A DNA stretch of 12,100 nt from Chloroflexota bacterium. Its GTDB lineage: Bacteria; Chloroflexota; Limnocylindria; P2-11E. The stretch's first letter is position 1. Each line of letters starts with the position of its first letter. The stretch is taken from contig JACDAF010000387.1 of assembly GCA_013695575.1 (NCBI GenBank), forward strand, positions 1-12,100, in the 5' to 3' direction. The position numbers were made by a program, and so were the translations under genes. The notes below the pieces were generated by a model. It was not told the origin of the DNA. It saw nothing but the letters and a program-made list of their open reading frames with translations, and made no database searches. Below, piece by piece: positions 1-6,552 of this stretch.

Positions 1-408
1 GTCCGGTCCATCCGCGTGGAGGTGCGCATCGACGGCGAGCCGTTCACGGTGTACTGGGCCGATGGGGTCATCGTCGCGACGGCCACCGGCAGCACGGCGT
101 ACGCGTTCTCCGCGGGCGGCCCGATCATCCTGCCGCACTCGCAGGCGCTCGTGTTCGTTCCCATCGCACCGCATCTGTCGTTCCGCAACGCGGTCGTTCT
201 CGACGGCGATAGGCTCCTTGAGCTCATCGTGCAGGACCATCCGGCGCGGCTTTCGCTCGACGGGCAGGAGGAGCACGACCTTCAGGCTGGCGATCGTGTC
301 GAGGTGCGGCGCAGCGGGACCGTCCTGAAGCTTGTACGCACCGCGTCGATGCCGCCCTTCCTGTCACTGCTGAAGAAGAAGATCTTGAAAGAGGGGGATG
401 ACATCTGA
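1..408 (+). CDS. nadK: NAD kinase, C-terminal part (5' end outside the window)
   Basis: NAD kinase phosphorylates NAD+ to NADP+ in the cytoplasm. The reading frame is open from base 1, so the N-terminal domain with the GGDGT ATP-binding motif lies off the left edge. About 135 residues are visible. They carry the family's C-terminal beta-rich domain: an IDGE strand, then DGVIVATATGSTAYAFSAGGPI, where the GSTAY motif is near residue 30 (usual form TPTGSTAY), then PIAPHLSFRN, which matches the usual TPI-PH-L-R segment. The tail ends in a typical F-x-x-L-x-x-K-like basic helix. The stop codon shares one base with the start of the next gene (TGATG), so translation is probably coupled. Identification is secure; catalytic residues in the missing half cannot be assessed. 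Confidence 0.93.
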   Translation, partial: VRSIRVEVRIDGEPFTVYWADGVIVATATGSTAYAFSAGGPIILPHSQALVFVPIAPHLSFRNAVVLDGDRLLELIVQDHPARLSLDGQEEHDLQAGDRVEVRRSGTVLKLVRTASMPPFLSLLKKKILKEGDDI

Positions 409-1208
409 TGAGCACCGAGGCGGCTGTCGCCGCGATCCGTGATCGGGTCGACGACGTCCCCGCCGCGGCCATCGTGCTCGGTTCCGGCCTTGGGCGGCTC
501 GCCGATGACGTCACAGAGGCGACACGCATTCCGTACAGCGAGATCCCCGGCTGGATGAAGAGCACCGTGCGGGGGCATGCGGGTGAGCTCGTTGTCGGGC
601 GTCTCGGTGGCAAGATCGTCGCCGTGATGAACGGCCGCCTCCACTACTACGAGGGGTACGACATGGACGCGGTCACGTACCCGATGCGCGTCTTCGGGGC
701 CTGGGGGATCCGCACGGTCATCCTGACCAACGCGTGCGGCGGGCTCAATCCGCAGCTCAAGGCCGGTGATCTGCTGGTCATCAGCGATCACATCAGCTTC
801 ATGCCCGCCAACCCGCTTCGCGGACCGAACGACGACGCGATCGGGCCACGCTTTCCCGACATGGTAGGCGTGTACACCGACGAGCTCCGCGCGCTGGCAC
901 ATTCGGTCGATCCCGATCTGCGCGAGGGCGTCTACGTCGCGGTACCCGGGCCGAACTTCGAGACGCCCGCGGAGCTGCGGATGTTGCGAGGCTGGGGCGC
1001 CGACGCGGTCGGCATGAGCACCGTGCCCGAGGTCATCGTGGCACGCCATGGCGGCATGCGCGTCCTGGCGATCTCGACGGTCACGGACATGGCGACCGGC
1101 ATCCCCGGGCAGATCGAGCACGTGCATCACGAGGAGGTGCTGGCTGTGGCCAATGCCGCGGGCCATCGCCTCGCGCGTGTCGTCACCGCGGTGGTCGCGC
1201 GGCTGTGA
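408..1208 (+). CDS. punA: purine nucleoside phosphorylase (trimeric PNP/MTAP family)
   Basis: It cleaves purine (deoxy)ribonucleosides with phosphate to the free base and (deoxy)ribose-1-phosphate, for purine salvage. The 266-residue length is usual for trimeric PNPs. Family motifs appear in order: GSGLG (phosphate-binding Ser26), GRLHYYEG (His79), TNACGGLN (Asn108), GPNFETPAE (Glu189), GADAVGMSTVPEV (Met203) and HHEEVL (His241). These align with human PNP Ser33, His86, Asn115, Glu201, Met219 and His257. The residue aligned with the purine-selective Asn243 of human PNP is Asp227, in STVTDMATG. That is the residue type seen in adenine-acting MTA phosphorylases, so base preference is uncertain. 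The ATG overlaps the nadK stop by one base and has a GAGGGGG ribosome-binding site 10 bases upstream (391-397). The next gene is the pyrimidine phosphorylase, making a salvage pair. Confidence 0.93.
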   Translation: MSTEAAVAAIRDRVDDVPAAAIVLGSGLGRLADDVTEATRIPYSEIPGWMKSTVRGHAGELVVGRLGGKIVAVMNGRLHYYEGYDMDAVTYPMRVFGAWGIRTVILTNACGGLNPQLKAGDLLVISDHISFMPANPLRGPNDDAIGPRFPDMVGVYTDELRALAHSVDPDLREGVYVAVPGPNFETPAELRMLRGWGADAVGMSTVPEVIVARHGGMRVLAISTVTDMATGIPGQIEHVHHEEVLAVANAAGHRLARVVTAVVARL

Positions 1209-1210
1209 AC

Positions 1211-1254
1211 GCCGCGCCACCCGGCAGGAGCGCTTCGGGTGTCCTCCGGCGCGG
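1211..1254. other. imperfect GC-rich inverted repeat in the punA-deoA gap
   Basis: Within the 67-base gap, CCGCGCC (1212-1218) is complementary to GGCGCGG (1248-1254). An inner GGAG/CTCC pairing (1227-1230 with 1244-1247) leaves an 8-base bulge on one side. There is no following T-run, so it is not a typical intrinsic terminator. It could slow or stabilise the messenger between the two phosphorylase genes, or be chance at this GC content. Confidence 0.25.
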
Positions 1255-1275
1255 AGCATTGCCCGCCAATGAGGC

Positions 1276-2586
1276 ATGACGCGCGTCGTCGAGCTCATCG
1301 AGCGGAAGCGCGACGGTGGACGGCTCGAGGCCGGCGAGATCGACGCGCTCGTGCAGGGCTACGTCCGAGGTGAGATCCCCGACTACCAGCTGAGCGCCTT
1401 CTGCATGGCGGTGCTCTGGCGCGGCATGGACGCGCGCGAGACAGCGGCGCTCACGGCCGCGATGGTGCGTTCCGGGGAGCGCCTCGATCTCTCACGGTTC
1501 GGACGCGTCGTGGACAAGCACTCGACCGGCGGCGTCGGAGACAAGACCACGCTCGTCGTCGCCCCGCTCGTTGCGGCCTGCGGTGCACCGGTCGCCAAGA
1601 TGAGCGGGCGGGGGCTCGGCTTCTCAGGCGGAACGCTCGACAAGCTCGCGTCCTTCACGGGGTACCGTGTCGATCTGTCGTCTGCGGAGTTCCTGGCCCA
1701 GCTGGGGCGCATCGGCATCGTCCTGTCGGGCCAGAGCGCCGATCTCGCACCCGCCGACGGGCTCCTGTACGCGCTCCGCGATACGACGGGCACTGTGCCG
1801 TCGATCCCGCTCATCGCGTCGAGCATCATGTCGAAGAAGATCGCCGCCGGCGCGAGCGCGGTCGTCCTCGATGTGAAGGTCGGGCGTGGTGCATTTGTGA
1901 AGGATCTGGGCCAGGCGCGCGAGCTGGCCCGCGCGATGGTCGCGATCGGCAGAGCGGAGCGCCTCGCCGTGACGTGCGAGCTCACCGACATGGATCAGCC
2001 TCTTGGGCATGCGGTCGGCAACGCGCTCGAGGTCCGTGAGGCGATCGAAACGCTTCGCGGGGACGGACCGCCCGACCTCGTCCGCCTGGCCGTCCTCGCG
2101 GGGGCCGAGATGCTCGTGCTCGCGCGCAGGGCGCGCGATAAACGCACTGCCGCGGCGCGGATCGACCGCGCGATCCAGGACGGGAGCGGGCTCGCGAAGC
2201 TGCGCGAGCTGGTCTCGGCCCAGGGCGGCGACGCAGCGCTGGTCGACGACACGGCAGGGCTGCCCCGCGCCGCGGAGGTGGAGACTCTGCGGGCGACCCG
2301 GACGGCCTGGGTGGGTGACCTCGCGGCCGACACCATCGGGATCGCGTCGTTGCGCCTCGGCGCCGGCCGCGAGAAGAAGGGCGATCGCATCGACCTCTCG
2401 ACGGGGATAGTGCTGAGGGCGAAGGTGGGAACGCGCGTGGAGCGCGGCGAGCCATATGCGGAGGTGCACTGCTCCGGTCGCCGTAGCGACGCGGAGGCCA
2501 TCGAGCTCGTCCGCTCCGCATTCCGCTGGTCGAGTAGCCGCGTTCCAGCGAGGCGGCTCGTCCTCGGCCGCATCGCGAGCCGCTAG
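1276..2586 (+). CDS. deoA: pyrimidine-nucleoside / thymidine phosphorylase
   Basis: It phosphorolyses thymidine (and possibly uridine) to base plus sugar-1-phosphate in pyrimidine salvage. At 436 residues it matches the family's usual 430-440. KHSTGGVGDKT (residues 81-91) is the phosphate and catalytic loop, with His82 equal to E. coli His85. Arg168, Ser183 and Lys187 in LRDTTGTVPSIPLIASSIMSK match E. coli Arg171, Ser186 and Lys190, which contact the base. A glycosyltransferase-like alpha/beta domain and a C-terminal domain follow. The signature usually reading GLGHTGGT-x-DKLES is GLGFSGGT-x-DKLAS here (residues 113-126), see findings. The start has no clear Shine-Dalgarno sequence. It lies 67 bases after punA, and the gap holds a possible GC-rich hairpin. 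Thymidine-only and broad pyrimidine specificity (pdp) cannot be told apart from sequence. The catalytic set is intact. Confidence 0.92.
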   Translation: MTRVVELIERKRDGGRLEAGEIDALVQGYVRGEIPDYQLSAFCMAVLWRGMDARETAALTAAMVRSGERLDLSRFGRVVDKHSTGGVGDKTTLVVAPLVAACGAPVAKMSGRGLGFSGGTLDKLASFTGYRVDLSSAEFLAQLGRIGIVLSGQSADLAPADGLLYALRDTTGTVPSIPLIASSIMSKKIAAGASAVVLDVKVGRGAFVKDLGQARELARAMVAIGRAERLAVTCELTDMDQPLGHAVGNALEVREAIETLRGDGPPDLVRLAVLAGAEMLVLARRARDKRTAAARIDRAIQDGSGLAKLRELVSAQGGDAALVDDTAGLPRAAEVETLRATRTAWVGDLAADTIGIASLRLGAGREKKGDRIDLSTGIVLRAKVGTRVERGEPYAEVHCSGRRSDAEAIELVRSAFRWSSSRVPARRLVLGRIASR

Positions 2587-2596
2587 GCTCCGGTCG

Positions 2597-3319
2597 GTGA
2601 TCGCACGCGGGCTCGGGCTCGGAGGTCCGGGGTCGAATCCCATCCTGCTCATCGCGCTGGCGCTGCTCGTATTGGCGTTCCTGAGCGGCACGATGTTCGG
2701 TCCGCTACGGAGCCTGCAGACCAATCCGAACGCGTTCTTCGGATTCATCATCGCGATCGTCCTCGGCATCACCGTGCACGAGTTCATGCACGCGTACGCC
2801 GCCCACCGTCTCGGCGACGATACGGCAAGGCTCCTCGGCCGATTGACGCTCAACCCGATGGCCCACTTCGACATCTTCGGGACGCTCCTGTTGGTCCTCG
2901 CCGGGTTCGGGTACGGCAAGCCGGTGCCGGTGAACGAGGCGCGACTTCGAGGCGCCTTCGCCTCGAGCCTCGTCTCGCTCGCGGGACCGCTCGCGAACTT
3001 CGCGATCGCCGCGGCCTGCGCGATCCCGCTGCGCTTCGGCACCACCGATGCGCTCGGGCCCAACTACGGCGAGATCCTCTTCTACATCGTCCTGTACAAC
3101 TGCGTCCTGGGGATCTTCAACCTCATCCCGATCCCTCCGCTCGACGGCTCGAATGTTCTGCTCGGGCTGCTCCCGCCGAAGCAGCAGTGGGACCTACGCC
3201 CGTACCTGCAGTACGGGCCGATCCTGCTCCTGCTCCTGCTGTGGTTCGGCGGGCGTCTCCTCCAGACGATCGTGTTCGGACCGGCGCAGGTCATCGCGCG
3301 CACGTTGATCGGTGTCTAG
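2597..3319 (+). CDS. site-2 protease family zinc metalloprotease (peptidase M50), integral membrane
   Basis: A predicted intramembrane zinc metalloprotease of 240 residues. The zinc motif HEFMH is at residues 61-65, inside a hydrophobic segment (about 48-64). The second conserved motif, NLIPIPPLDG (residues 175-184), supplies the third zinc ligand, Asp183. Between them are the family's LNPMAHFD element and an SLAGPLANF segment. Hydrophobic stretches near residues 14-32, 48-64, 95-105, 125-145, 160-180 and 207-226 suggest about six membrane passes. The short, PDZ-free architecture is the minimal group found in many bacteria, and its substrate is unknown. I chose the GTG at 2597, 10 bases after the deoA stop. 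A longer frame back to 2456 would overlap deoA by 130 bases and add a basic, non-family N-terminus. The neighbours do not reveal the target. Confidence 0.88.
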   Translation: MIARGLGLGGPGSNPILLIALALLVLAFLSGTMFGPLRSLQTNPNAFFGFIIAIVLGITVHEFMHAYAAHRLGDDTARLLGRLTLNPMAHFDIFGTLLLVLAGFGYGKPVPVNEARLRGAFASSLVSLAGPLANFAIAAACAIPLRFGTTDALGPNYGEILFYIVLYNCVLGIFNLIPIPPLDGSNVLLGLLPPKQQWDLRPYLQYGPILLLLLLWFGGRLLQTIVFGPAQVIARTLIGV

Positions 3320-3323
3320 AGCG

Positions 3324-3710
3324 ATGCGCGTCCGCCAGCTCGTGCGCTTCGCGCGGTCGCCGGATGGCGATCGGCGTCACGCGGAGCGGACCGCCGCGCT
3401 CCTCCGAGCGCGCGGAGGCGATGACGATCTCGTGCTCGCCGGTCTCCTTCACGATGTCGCGAAGCCGGCCCGGACGCGGCTCTGGCATCGCGTCGCCGGA
3501 GCGCTGCTTCCGGCTGCCGCGCGGCGCCGCCTCGCCCGGGGCGGCGGGACCCTGGCGCGGTACCTGGACCACGCGCGCCTCGGTGCCGAGGAAGCGCGGC
3601 GCAGGGGAGTCTCGGCGCGGGTCATCCGGCTCATCGAGCGCCACCACGAGAGACCGGTCACGAGCGAGGAGCGGATGCTCCACGAGGCCGATCGGGAGGC
3701 GGTGCCCTGA
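3324..3710 (+). CDS. small HD-domain protein, predicted metal-dependent phosphohydrolase
   Basis: A small cytoplasmic protein of about 128 residues that looks like a minimal HD domain. Counting from the alternative GTG at 3312, the metal-ligand pattern is His23, the paired His47-Asp48 in LAGLLHDVAK, His87 in LDHARLGAEEA, the HH pair at 111-112, and a C-terminal Asp127 in LHEADRE. This H...HD...H...HH...D order is typical of HD hydrolases acting on nucleotides or phosphoesters, but the substrate cannot be read from sequence. The start is ambiguous: the ATG at 3324 is 4 bases past the protease stop, and the GTG at 3312 overlaps that gene by 8 bases and adds four residues. The gene sits between the M50 protease and scpA. 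Its last codons carry a GGGAGG sequence that may serve scpA. Confidence 0.75.
   Translation: MRVRQLVRFARSPDGDRRHAERTAALLRARGGDDDLVLAGLLHDVAKPARTRLWHRVAGALLPAAARRRLARGGGTLARYLDHARLGAEEARRRGVSARVIRLIERHHERPVTSEERMLHEADREAVP
3694..3699 (+). promoter_or_regulatory. strong Shine-Dalgarno sequence, probably for scpA
   Basis: GGGAGG lies at the end of the HD gene, 7 bases before a CTG codon (3707) that overlaps the HD stop as CTGA. It is 31 bases before the annotated GTG start of scpA at 3731, which has no good ribosome-binding site of its own. The spacing suits initiation at 3707 far better than at 3731. Confidence 0.45.
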
Positions 3711-3730
3711 TCGGTCCCGAGCCTGCGCGT

Positions 3731-4435
3731 GTGGCGGTCGACGGCTTCGAGGGGCCGCTCGATCTGCTGCTGGAGCTGGTGGAGGAGAAGAAGGTCGACA
3801 TCCTCACGGTCCGACTCGGCGAGCTCGCCGATGGGTATCTTGCGCGGGTGCGGGCGCTGGACCAGCTCCCGGCCGACGAGGTCTCCTCCTTCCTCGCCGT
3901 CGCTTCCCGTCTCGTGCTCATCAAGGCGCGCAGCCTGCTCCCAGCTCTGGAGCCGTCGGCCGTGGAGGACGAAAGCGAGACGGAAGCGGACCTCCGCGCC
4001 CGACTGGTCGAGTACGCCGCCGTGAAGGGGCGGGCAACGGCGCTGGGCGATCGCCTGCGCCTGGGGGAGCGCGCATTTCACCGTGAGGGCGGCACCGTGG
4101 AGCTGCCGCCCCGCGGGGGAGACACGTCGGCTCTCGCCGCCGCGTGGACGAAGGTGCTGACACTCGCCGCCAGGCCGCGCGATGAGGAGCTGGTCGCGCC
4201 GGGCGACCGCTATTCGGTGGAACAGCGTACGGCCGAGATCGAGACGCTCATCGCGCAACATGAGGCACTCTCGTTCGCTACGCTCCTCGTACGCGTACCA
4301 GGAGAGCGCGCAACCCTCGGCTTCGCCATCGTGACCTTCATCGCGCTGCTCGATCTCTACCGCCGTGCGGCCATCGATCTAGAGCAGGATGAGCTGTTCG
4401 GCGACATCACCGTGCGGAGGAAAGCGCGCGCATGA
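3731..4435 (+). CDS. scpA: segregation and condensation protein A (kleisin)
   Basis: ScpA is the kleisin that bridges the two heads of the SMC dimer and, with ScpB, forms the bacterial condensin used in chromosome segregation. The N-terminal signature FEGPLDLLLELVEEKKVDI begins at residue 6, followed by the usual helix with VASRLVLIKARSLLP. The middle third is a variable acidic linker. The C-terminus (FAIVTFIALLDLYRRAAIDLEQDELFGDI) is the winged helix that binds the SMC cap. Length is 234 residues, near the usual 240-260. The first standard start in frame is the GTG at 3731, but it puts the conserved motif very close to the N-terminus. The frame stays open upstream through the plausible residues IGPEPARVAV, see the CTG-start finding. 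The gene overlaps scpB by 4 bases (ATGA). Confidence 0.93.
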   Translation: MAVDGFEGPLDLLLELVEEKKVDILTVRLGELADGYLARVRALDQLPADEVSSFLAVASRLVLIKARSLLPALEPSAVEDESETEADLRARLVEYAAVKGRATALGDRLRLGERAFHREGGTVELPPRGGDTSALAAAWTKVLTLAARPRDEELVAPGDRYSVEQRTAEIETLIAQHEALSFATLLVRVPGERATLGFAIVTFIALLDLYRRAAIDLEQDELFGDITVRRKARA

Positions 4436-4950
4436 CGCCGCTCGCTCGTTCGGTCCAGGCCGTTCTCTTCGTGGCCGAGAAGCCCGTCTCGCGCGGGGAG
4501 CTCGTGCGGATCACGGGTGCGACGCCGCGCGCCGTGGATGCTGCGCTCGGAGAGCTGGAGGCCCTCTGCGAGGACACCGGCCTTCGGCTCGCGCATGACG
4601 GCCAGGACTGGCAGATCATGACCTCGCCCGACGCGGCAGCGTACGTGGCCGCGTACCTGGGAGCGGACCGGGTGCGTCTCTCTCCCGCGGCGCTCGAAAC
4701 GCTCGCCGTCGTGGCCTACCGGCAACCCGCGACGCGCGCCGAAGTCGAGGCGATCCGCGGTGTGAATTGCGACCAGACTTTCTACACGCTCATGCAGCGA
4801 CGGCTCATCGAGGAGCGCGGCCGCCGTGATGCACCGGGTCGGCCGATCCTGTACGGCACCACGTGGGAGTTCCTTGAGTGCTTCGGTCTGACCAGCCTTG
4901 ACGAGCTGCCTCGCGTTCTGACCTTGCCCGAGCCGGAGATGAGGGCATGA
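4432..4950 (+). CDS. scpB: segregation and condensation protein B
   Basis: ScpB dimerises through winged-helix domains and binds ScpA to complete the SMC-ScpAB complex. The 172-residue protein has two predicted winged helices, residues about 5-80 and 85-160. The family signature is clear: LSPAALETLAVVAYRQPATRAEVEAIRGV, then the recognition helix segment TLMQRRLIEERGRRDAPGRP and the closing FLECFGLTSLDELP. Family members usually have GVNSD-x-x-LxTL, and GVNCDQTFYTL is a mild variant. The start codon overlaps the scpA stop (ATGA) and the stop overlaps the next start (ATGA), so expression is probably coupled to both neighbours, as expected for subunits of one complex. Confidence 0.93.
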   Translation: MTPLARSVQAVLFVAEKPVSRGELVRITGATPRAVDAALGELEALCEDTGLRLAHDGQDWQIMTSPDAAAYVAAYLGADRVRLSPAALETLAVVAYRQPATRAEVEAIRGVNCDQTFYTLMQRRLIEERGRRDAPGRPILYGTTWEFLECFGLTSLDELPRVLTLPEPEMRA

Positions 4951-5792
4951 CCGTCAGGCGAGGGAAGGCGTTGCCCGACCGGGCCGCAGTGCCTTCGCGA
5001 CCCAGGCGAGGGAAGGCTGTGCCCGACCGAGCCGCGGGGCCAACGCGAACGACGCAGGCGAAGCCGCTTCGGGCGCGGGGATCATCGGACGTTCAGCGCC
5101 TGCAGAAGGTGATGGCGGAGCGCGGCGTCGCCTCGCGGCGGCACGCCGAGGAGCTCATCGCCGCCGGGCGCGTGCGCGTCGAGGGCAGGATCATCCGGGT
5201 GCTCGGGACGAAGGTCGCGCCGGATGCGCGCATCGACGTCGATGGGGAGGTGACGCGCGACGTCGCCTTCCGCTACCTCGCGTTGAACAAGCCCGCAGGC
5301 GTGGTGTCGTCCGCGCGCGACGAGCGGGGCAGGCCAACGGTCGTTCAGCTCGTCGGCGCGCGCGAGCGGGTGTACCCAGTCGGGCGCCTCGACCGTGATA
5401 GCGAGGGCCTGCTGCTGCTGACGAACGACGGCGAGTGGGCGCAACTGGTCATCCACCCGAGCAATGGACACGAGCGGGAGTACGAGGCGGACGTCGAGGG
5501 TGACGTGAGCCAAGACGCTATCGGAGCGCTCTCGCGCGGCGTCCCGCTCGAGGAGGGGCTCGCGCGCCTGGCGGCGGTCCGGGTCGTCGCCCGATCCGGC
5601 AAGGGAGGCCGTCTCCGCCTCGTGCTGCGCACCGGCTGGAAGCGGCAGGTCCGGCGGATGTGCGCCGTGGTCGGACTTCGCGTCGTCGTGCTTCGCCGCA
5701 TCCGGATCGGTCCGCTGCGGCTCGGTGACCTCGCACCGGGTGCGTCGCGAGAGCTCACGCGACGCGAGATCGCGGCCCTGGCACGCAGGTGA
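4947..5792 (+). CDS. rluB: RsuA/RluB-family pseudouridine synthase
   Basis: It isomerises a specific uridine of ribosomal RNA to pseudouridine. Domains in order: a basic, disordered-looking N-terminal extension (residues 1-48) made partly of two 16-residue repeats; an S4 RNA-binding domain (about 49-95, RLQKVMAERGVASRRHAEELI); and the catalytic domain with LNKPAGVVSS and GRLDRDSEGLLLLTNDG, whose catalytic Asp is residue 149. The C-terminal KRQVRRMCAVVGLRVVVLRRIRIGPL is typical of the family. Length is 281 residues against about 240 without the extension. The ATG overlaps the scpB stop by 4 bases and is preceded by GGAG (4935-4938) and GAGGG (4941-4945), which supports this early start. Large-subunit (RluB-like) function is inferred from the scpAB context; RsuA or RluE specificity is not excluded. 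Confidence 0.9.
   Translation: MTVRRGKALPDRAAVPSRPRRGKAVPDRAAGPTRTTQAKPLRARGSSDVQRLQKVMAERGVASRRHAEELIAAGRVRVEGRIIRVLGTKVAPDARIDVDGEVTRDVAFRYLALNKPAGVVSSARDERGRPTVVQLVGARERVYPVGRLDRDSEGLLLLTNDGEWAQLVIHPSNGHEREYEADVEGDVSQDAIGALSRGVPLEEGLARLAAVRVVARSGKGGRLRLVLRTGWKRQVRRMCAVVGLRVVVLRRIRIGPLRLGDLAPGASRELTRREIAALARR
4955..5050 (+). repeat. 48-base tandem duplication in the rluB N-terminal extension
   Basis: Two adjacent 48-base units (4955-5002 and 5003-5050) both begin with the 15 identical bases CAGGCGAGGGAAGGC and share TGCCCGACC and GCCGC further on, with scattered differences towards the end. They encode similar 16-residue units containing RRGKALPDRAA and RRGKAVPDRAA. A third, degraded copy starts with CAGGCGAAGCC near 5055. 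The period is a whole number of codons, so the reading frame is kept. Confidence 0.8.
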
Positions 5793-5814
5793 TGGCTGCG
5801 CCAGCCCAGCCATC
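5791..5814 (+). other. hairpin after the rluB stop codon
   Basis: A perfect 8-base inverted repeat: GATGGCTG (5791-5798) pairs with CAGCCATC (5807-5814) around an 8-base loop. It overlaps the rluB stop and lies in the 46-base gap before cmk, one of the few non-coding gaps in this operon. No T-run follows, so it may be an RNA-processing or attenuation element, or a weak terminator. Confidence 0.4.
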
Positions 5815-5838
5815 GCTCCTGCGTCGGCCGGCCGAGTG

Positions 5839-6552
5839 ATGTCCGCTGCTCGCCCTGGCTCGCCTGTGAGGCCACGTACCATCGCGATCGACGGTCCGGC
5901 GGGCGCGGGGAAGAGCACCATCGGTGCCCTCGTGGCCGAGCGCCTTGGGTACTTGTTCCTCGACACCGGCGCGATGTACCGGGCGGTCGCGCTCGCGGCG
6001 CTCGATCGCGGTGTGGATCCTGACGCCGCGCCAGCTCTGGAGAAGCTTGCCCAGGAGATCCGCATCACCATCGGACCGCCGACCGTCCGCGACGGGCGTG
6101 CGTATACCGTGCTGCTCGATGGGAAAGACGTGACCTGGGAGATCCGTGATGCGCGCATCGACCGCGTCGTCTCGCAGGTCGCGCGTGTGCCTGGCGTCCG
6201 CGAGGCCATGCTGGAGCAGCAGCGCGGCCTCGCTGCGCGAGGGCGCGTCGTCATGGTCGGCCGCGATATCGGCACGGTCGTTCTGCCCGATGCGGAGCGG
6301 AAGATCTTCCTTACGGCGTCGGCGGCCGAGCGCGCACGCCGGCGTGAGGAGGAGCTTGCGGCCCGCGGTGAGCAGCGACCCCGCCAGGAGCTGCTGCACG
6401 AGATCCTCCGACGCGATCAGCTCGATAGCGAGCGGCCGGTGGCACCGCTCCGCGCCGCGGACGATGCCATCGTTGTCGAGACGGACGGCCAGAGCGTGGG
6501 GCAGGCGCTCGATCGGGTGCTCTCGGTGATCGCGCGCTCATCGCAGCGTTGA
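5839..6552 (+). CDS. cmk: cytidylate kinase
   Basis: It transfers phosphate from ATP to CMP or dCMP in the cytoplasm, feeding CTP and dCTP pools. The protein is 237 residues (family about 215-235). IDGPAGAGKST (residues 17-27) is the P-loop. LDTGAMYRAVAL (41-52) and GRDIGTVVLPDAERKIFLTAS are the signature CMP-binding and active-site segments, and the ERARRREEEL lid region follows. The DSERPVAPLRAADDA stretch near the C-terminus is also typical. The start is uncertain: ATG 5839 is chosen, GTG 5836 adds one residue, and GTG 5866 would give the short MRPRTIAIDGP N-terminus more usual in the family. The frame is open back to 5725, inside rluB, but that part has no Cmk similarity. It overlaps the next gene by 4 bases (TTGA). 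Confidence 0.92.
   Translation: MSAARPGSPVRPRTIAIDGPAGAGKSTIGALVAERLGYLFLDTGAMYRAVALAALDRGVDPDAAPALEKLAQEIRITIGPPTVRDGRAYTVLLDGKDVTWEIRDARIDRVVSQVARVPGVREAMLEQQRGLAARGRVVMVGRDIGTVVLPDAERKIFLTASAAERARRREEELAARGEQRPRQELLHEILRRDQLDSERPVAPLRAADDAIVVETDGQSVGQALDRVLSVIARSSQR

Noticed and set aside
282..1298. 338-codon minus-strand frame opposite punA
   Set aside because: Antisense shadow of a clear PNP gene; rich in His, Asp and Arg, with no recognisable domain.
1624..3063. 479-codon open frame on the minus strand across deoA and the M50 gene
   Set aside because: It is antisense to two well-supported genes, crosses their boundary and gives a low-complexity Arg/Ala/Pro-rich product without motifs. 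Long antisense frames are expected at this GC content.
5792..5839. Short frame starting ATGGCTGCG after rluB
   Set aside because: About 15 codons with no ribosome-binding site or family; coincides with the hairpin.
5082..6275. 397-codon minus-strand frame opposite rluB and cmk
   Set aside because: Spans two real genes in the opposite direction; composition reflects complementary codons, and no motif is seen.
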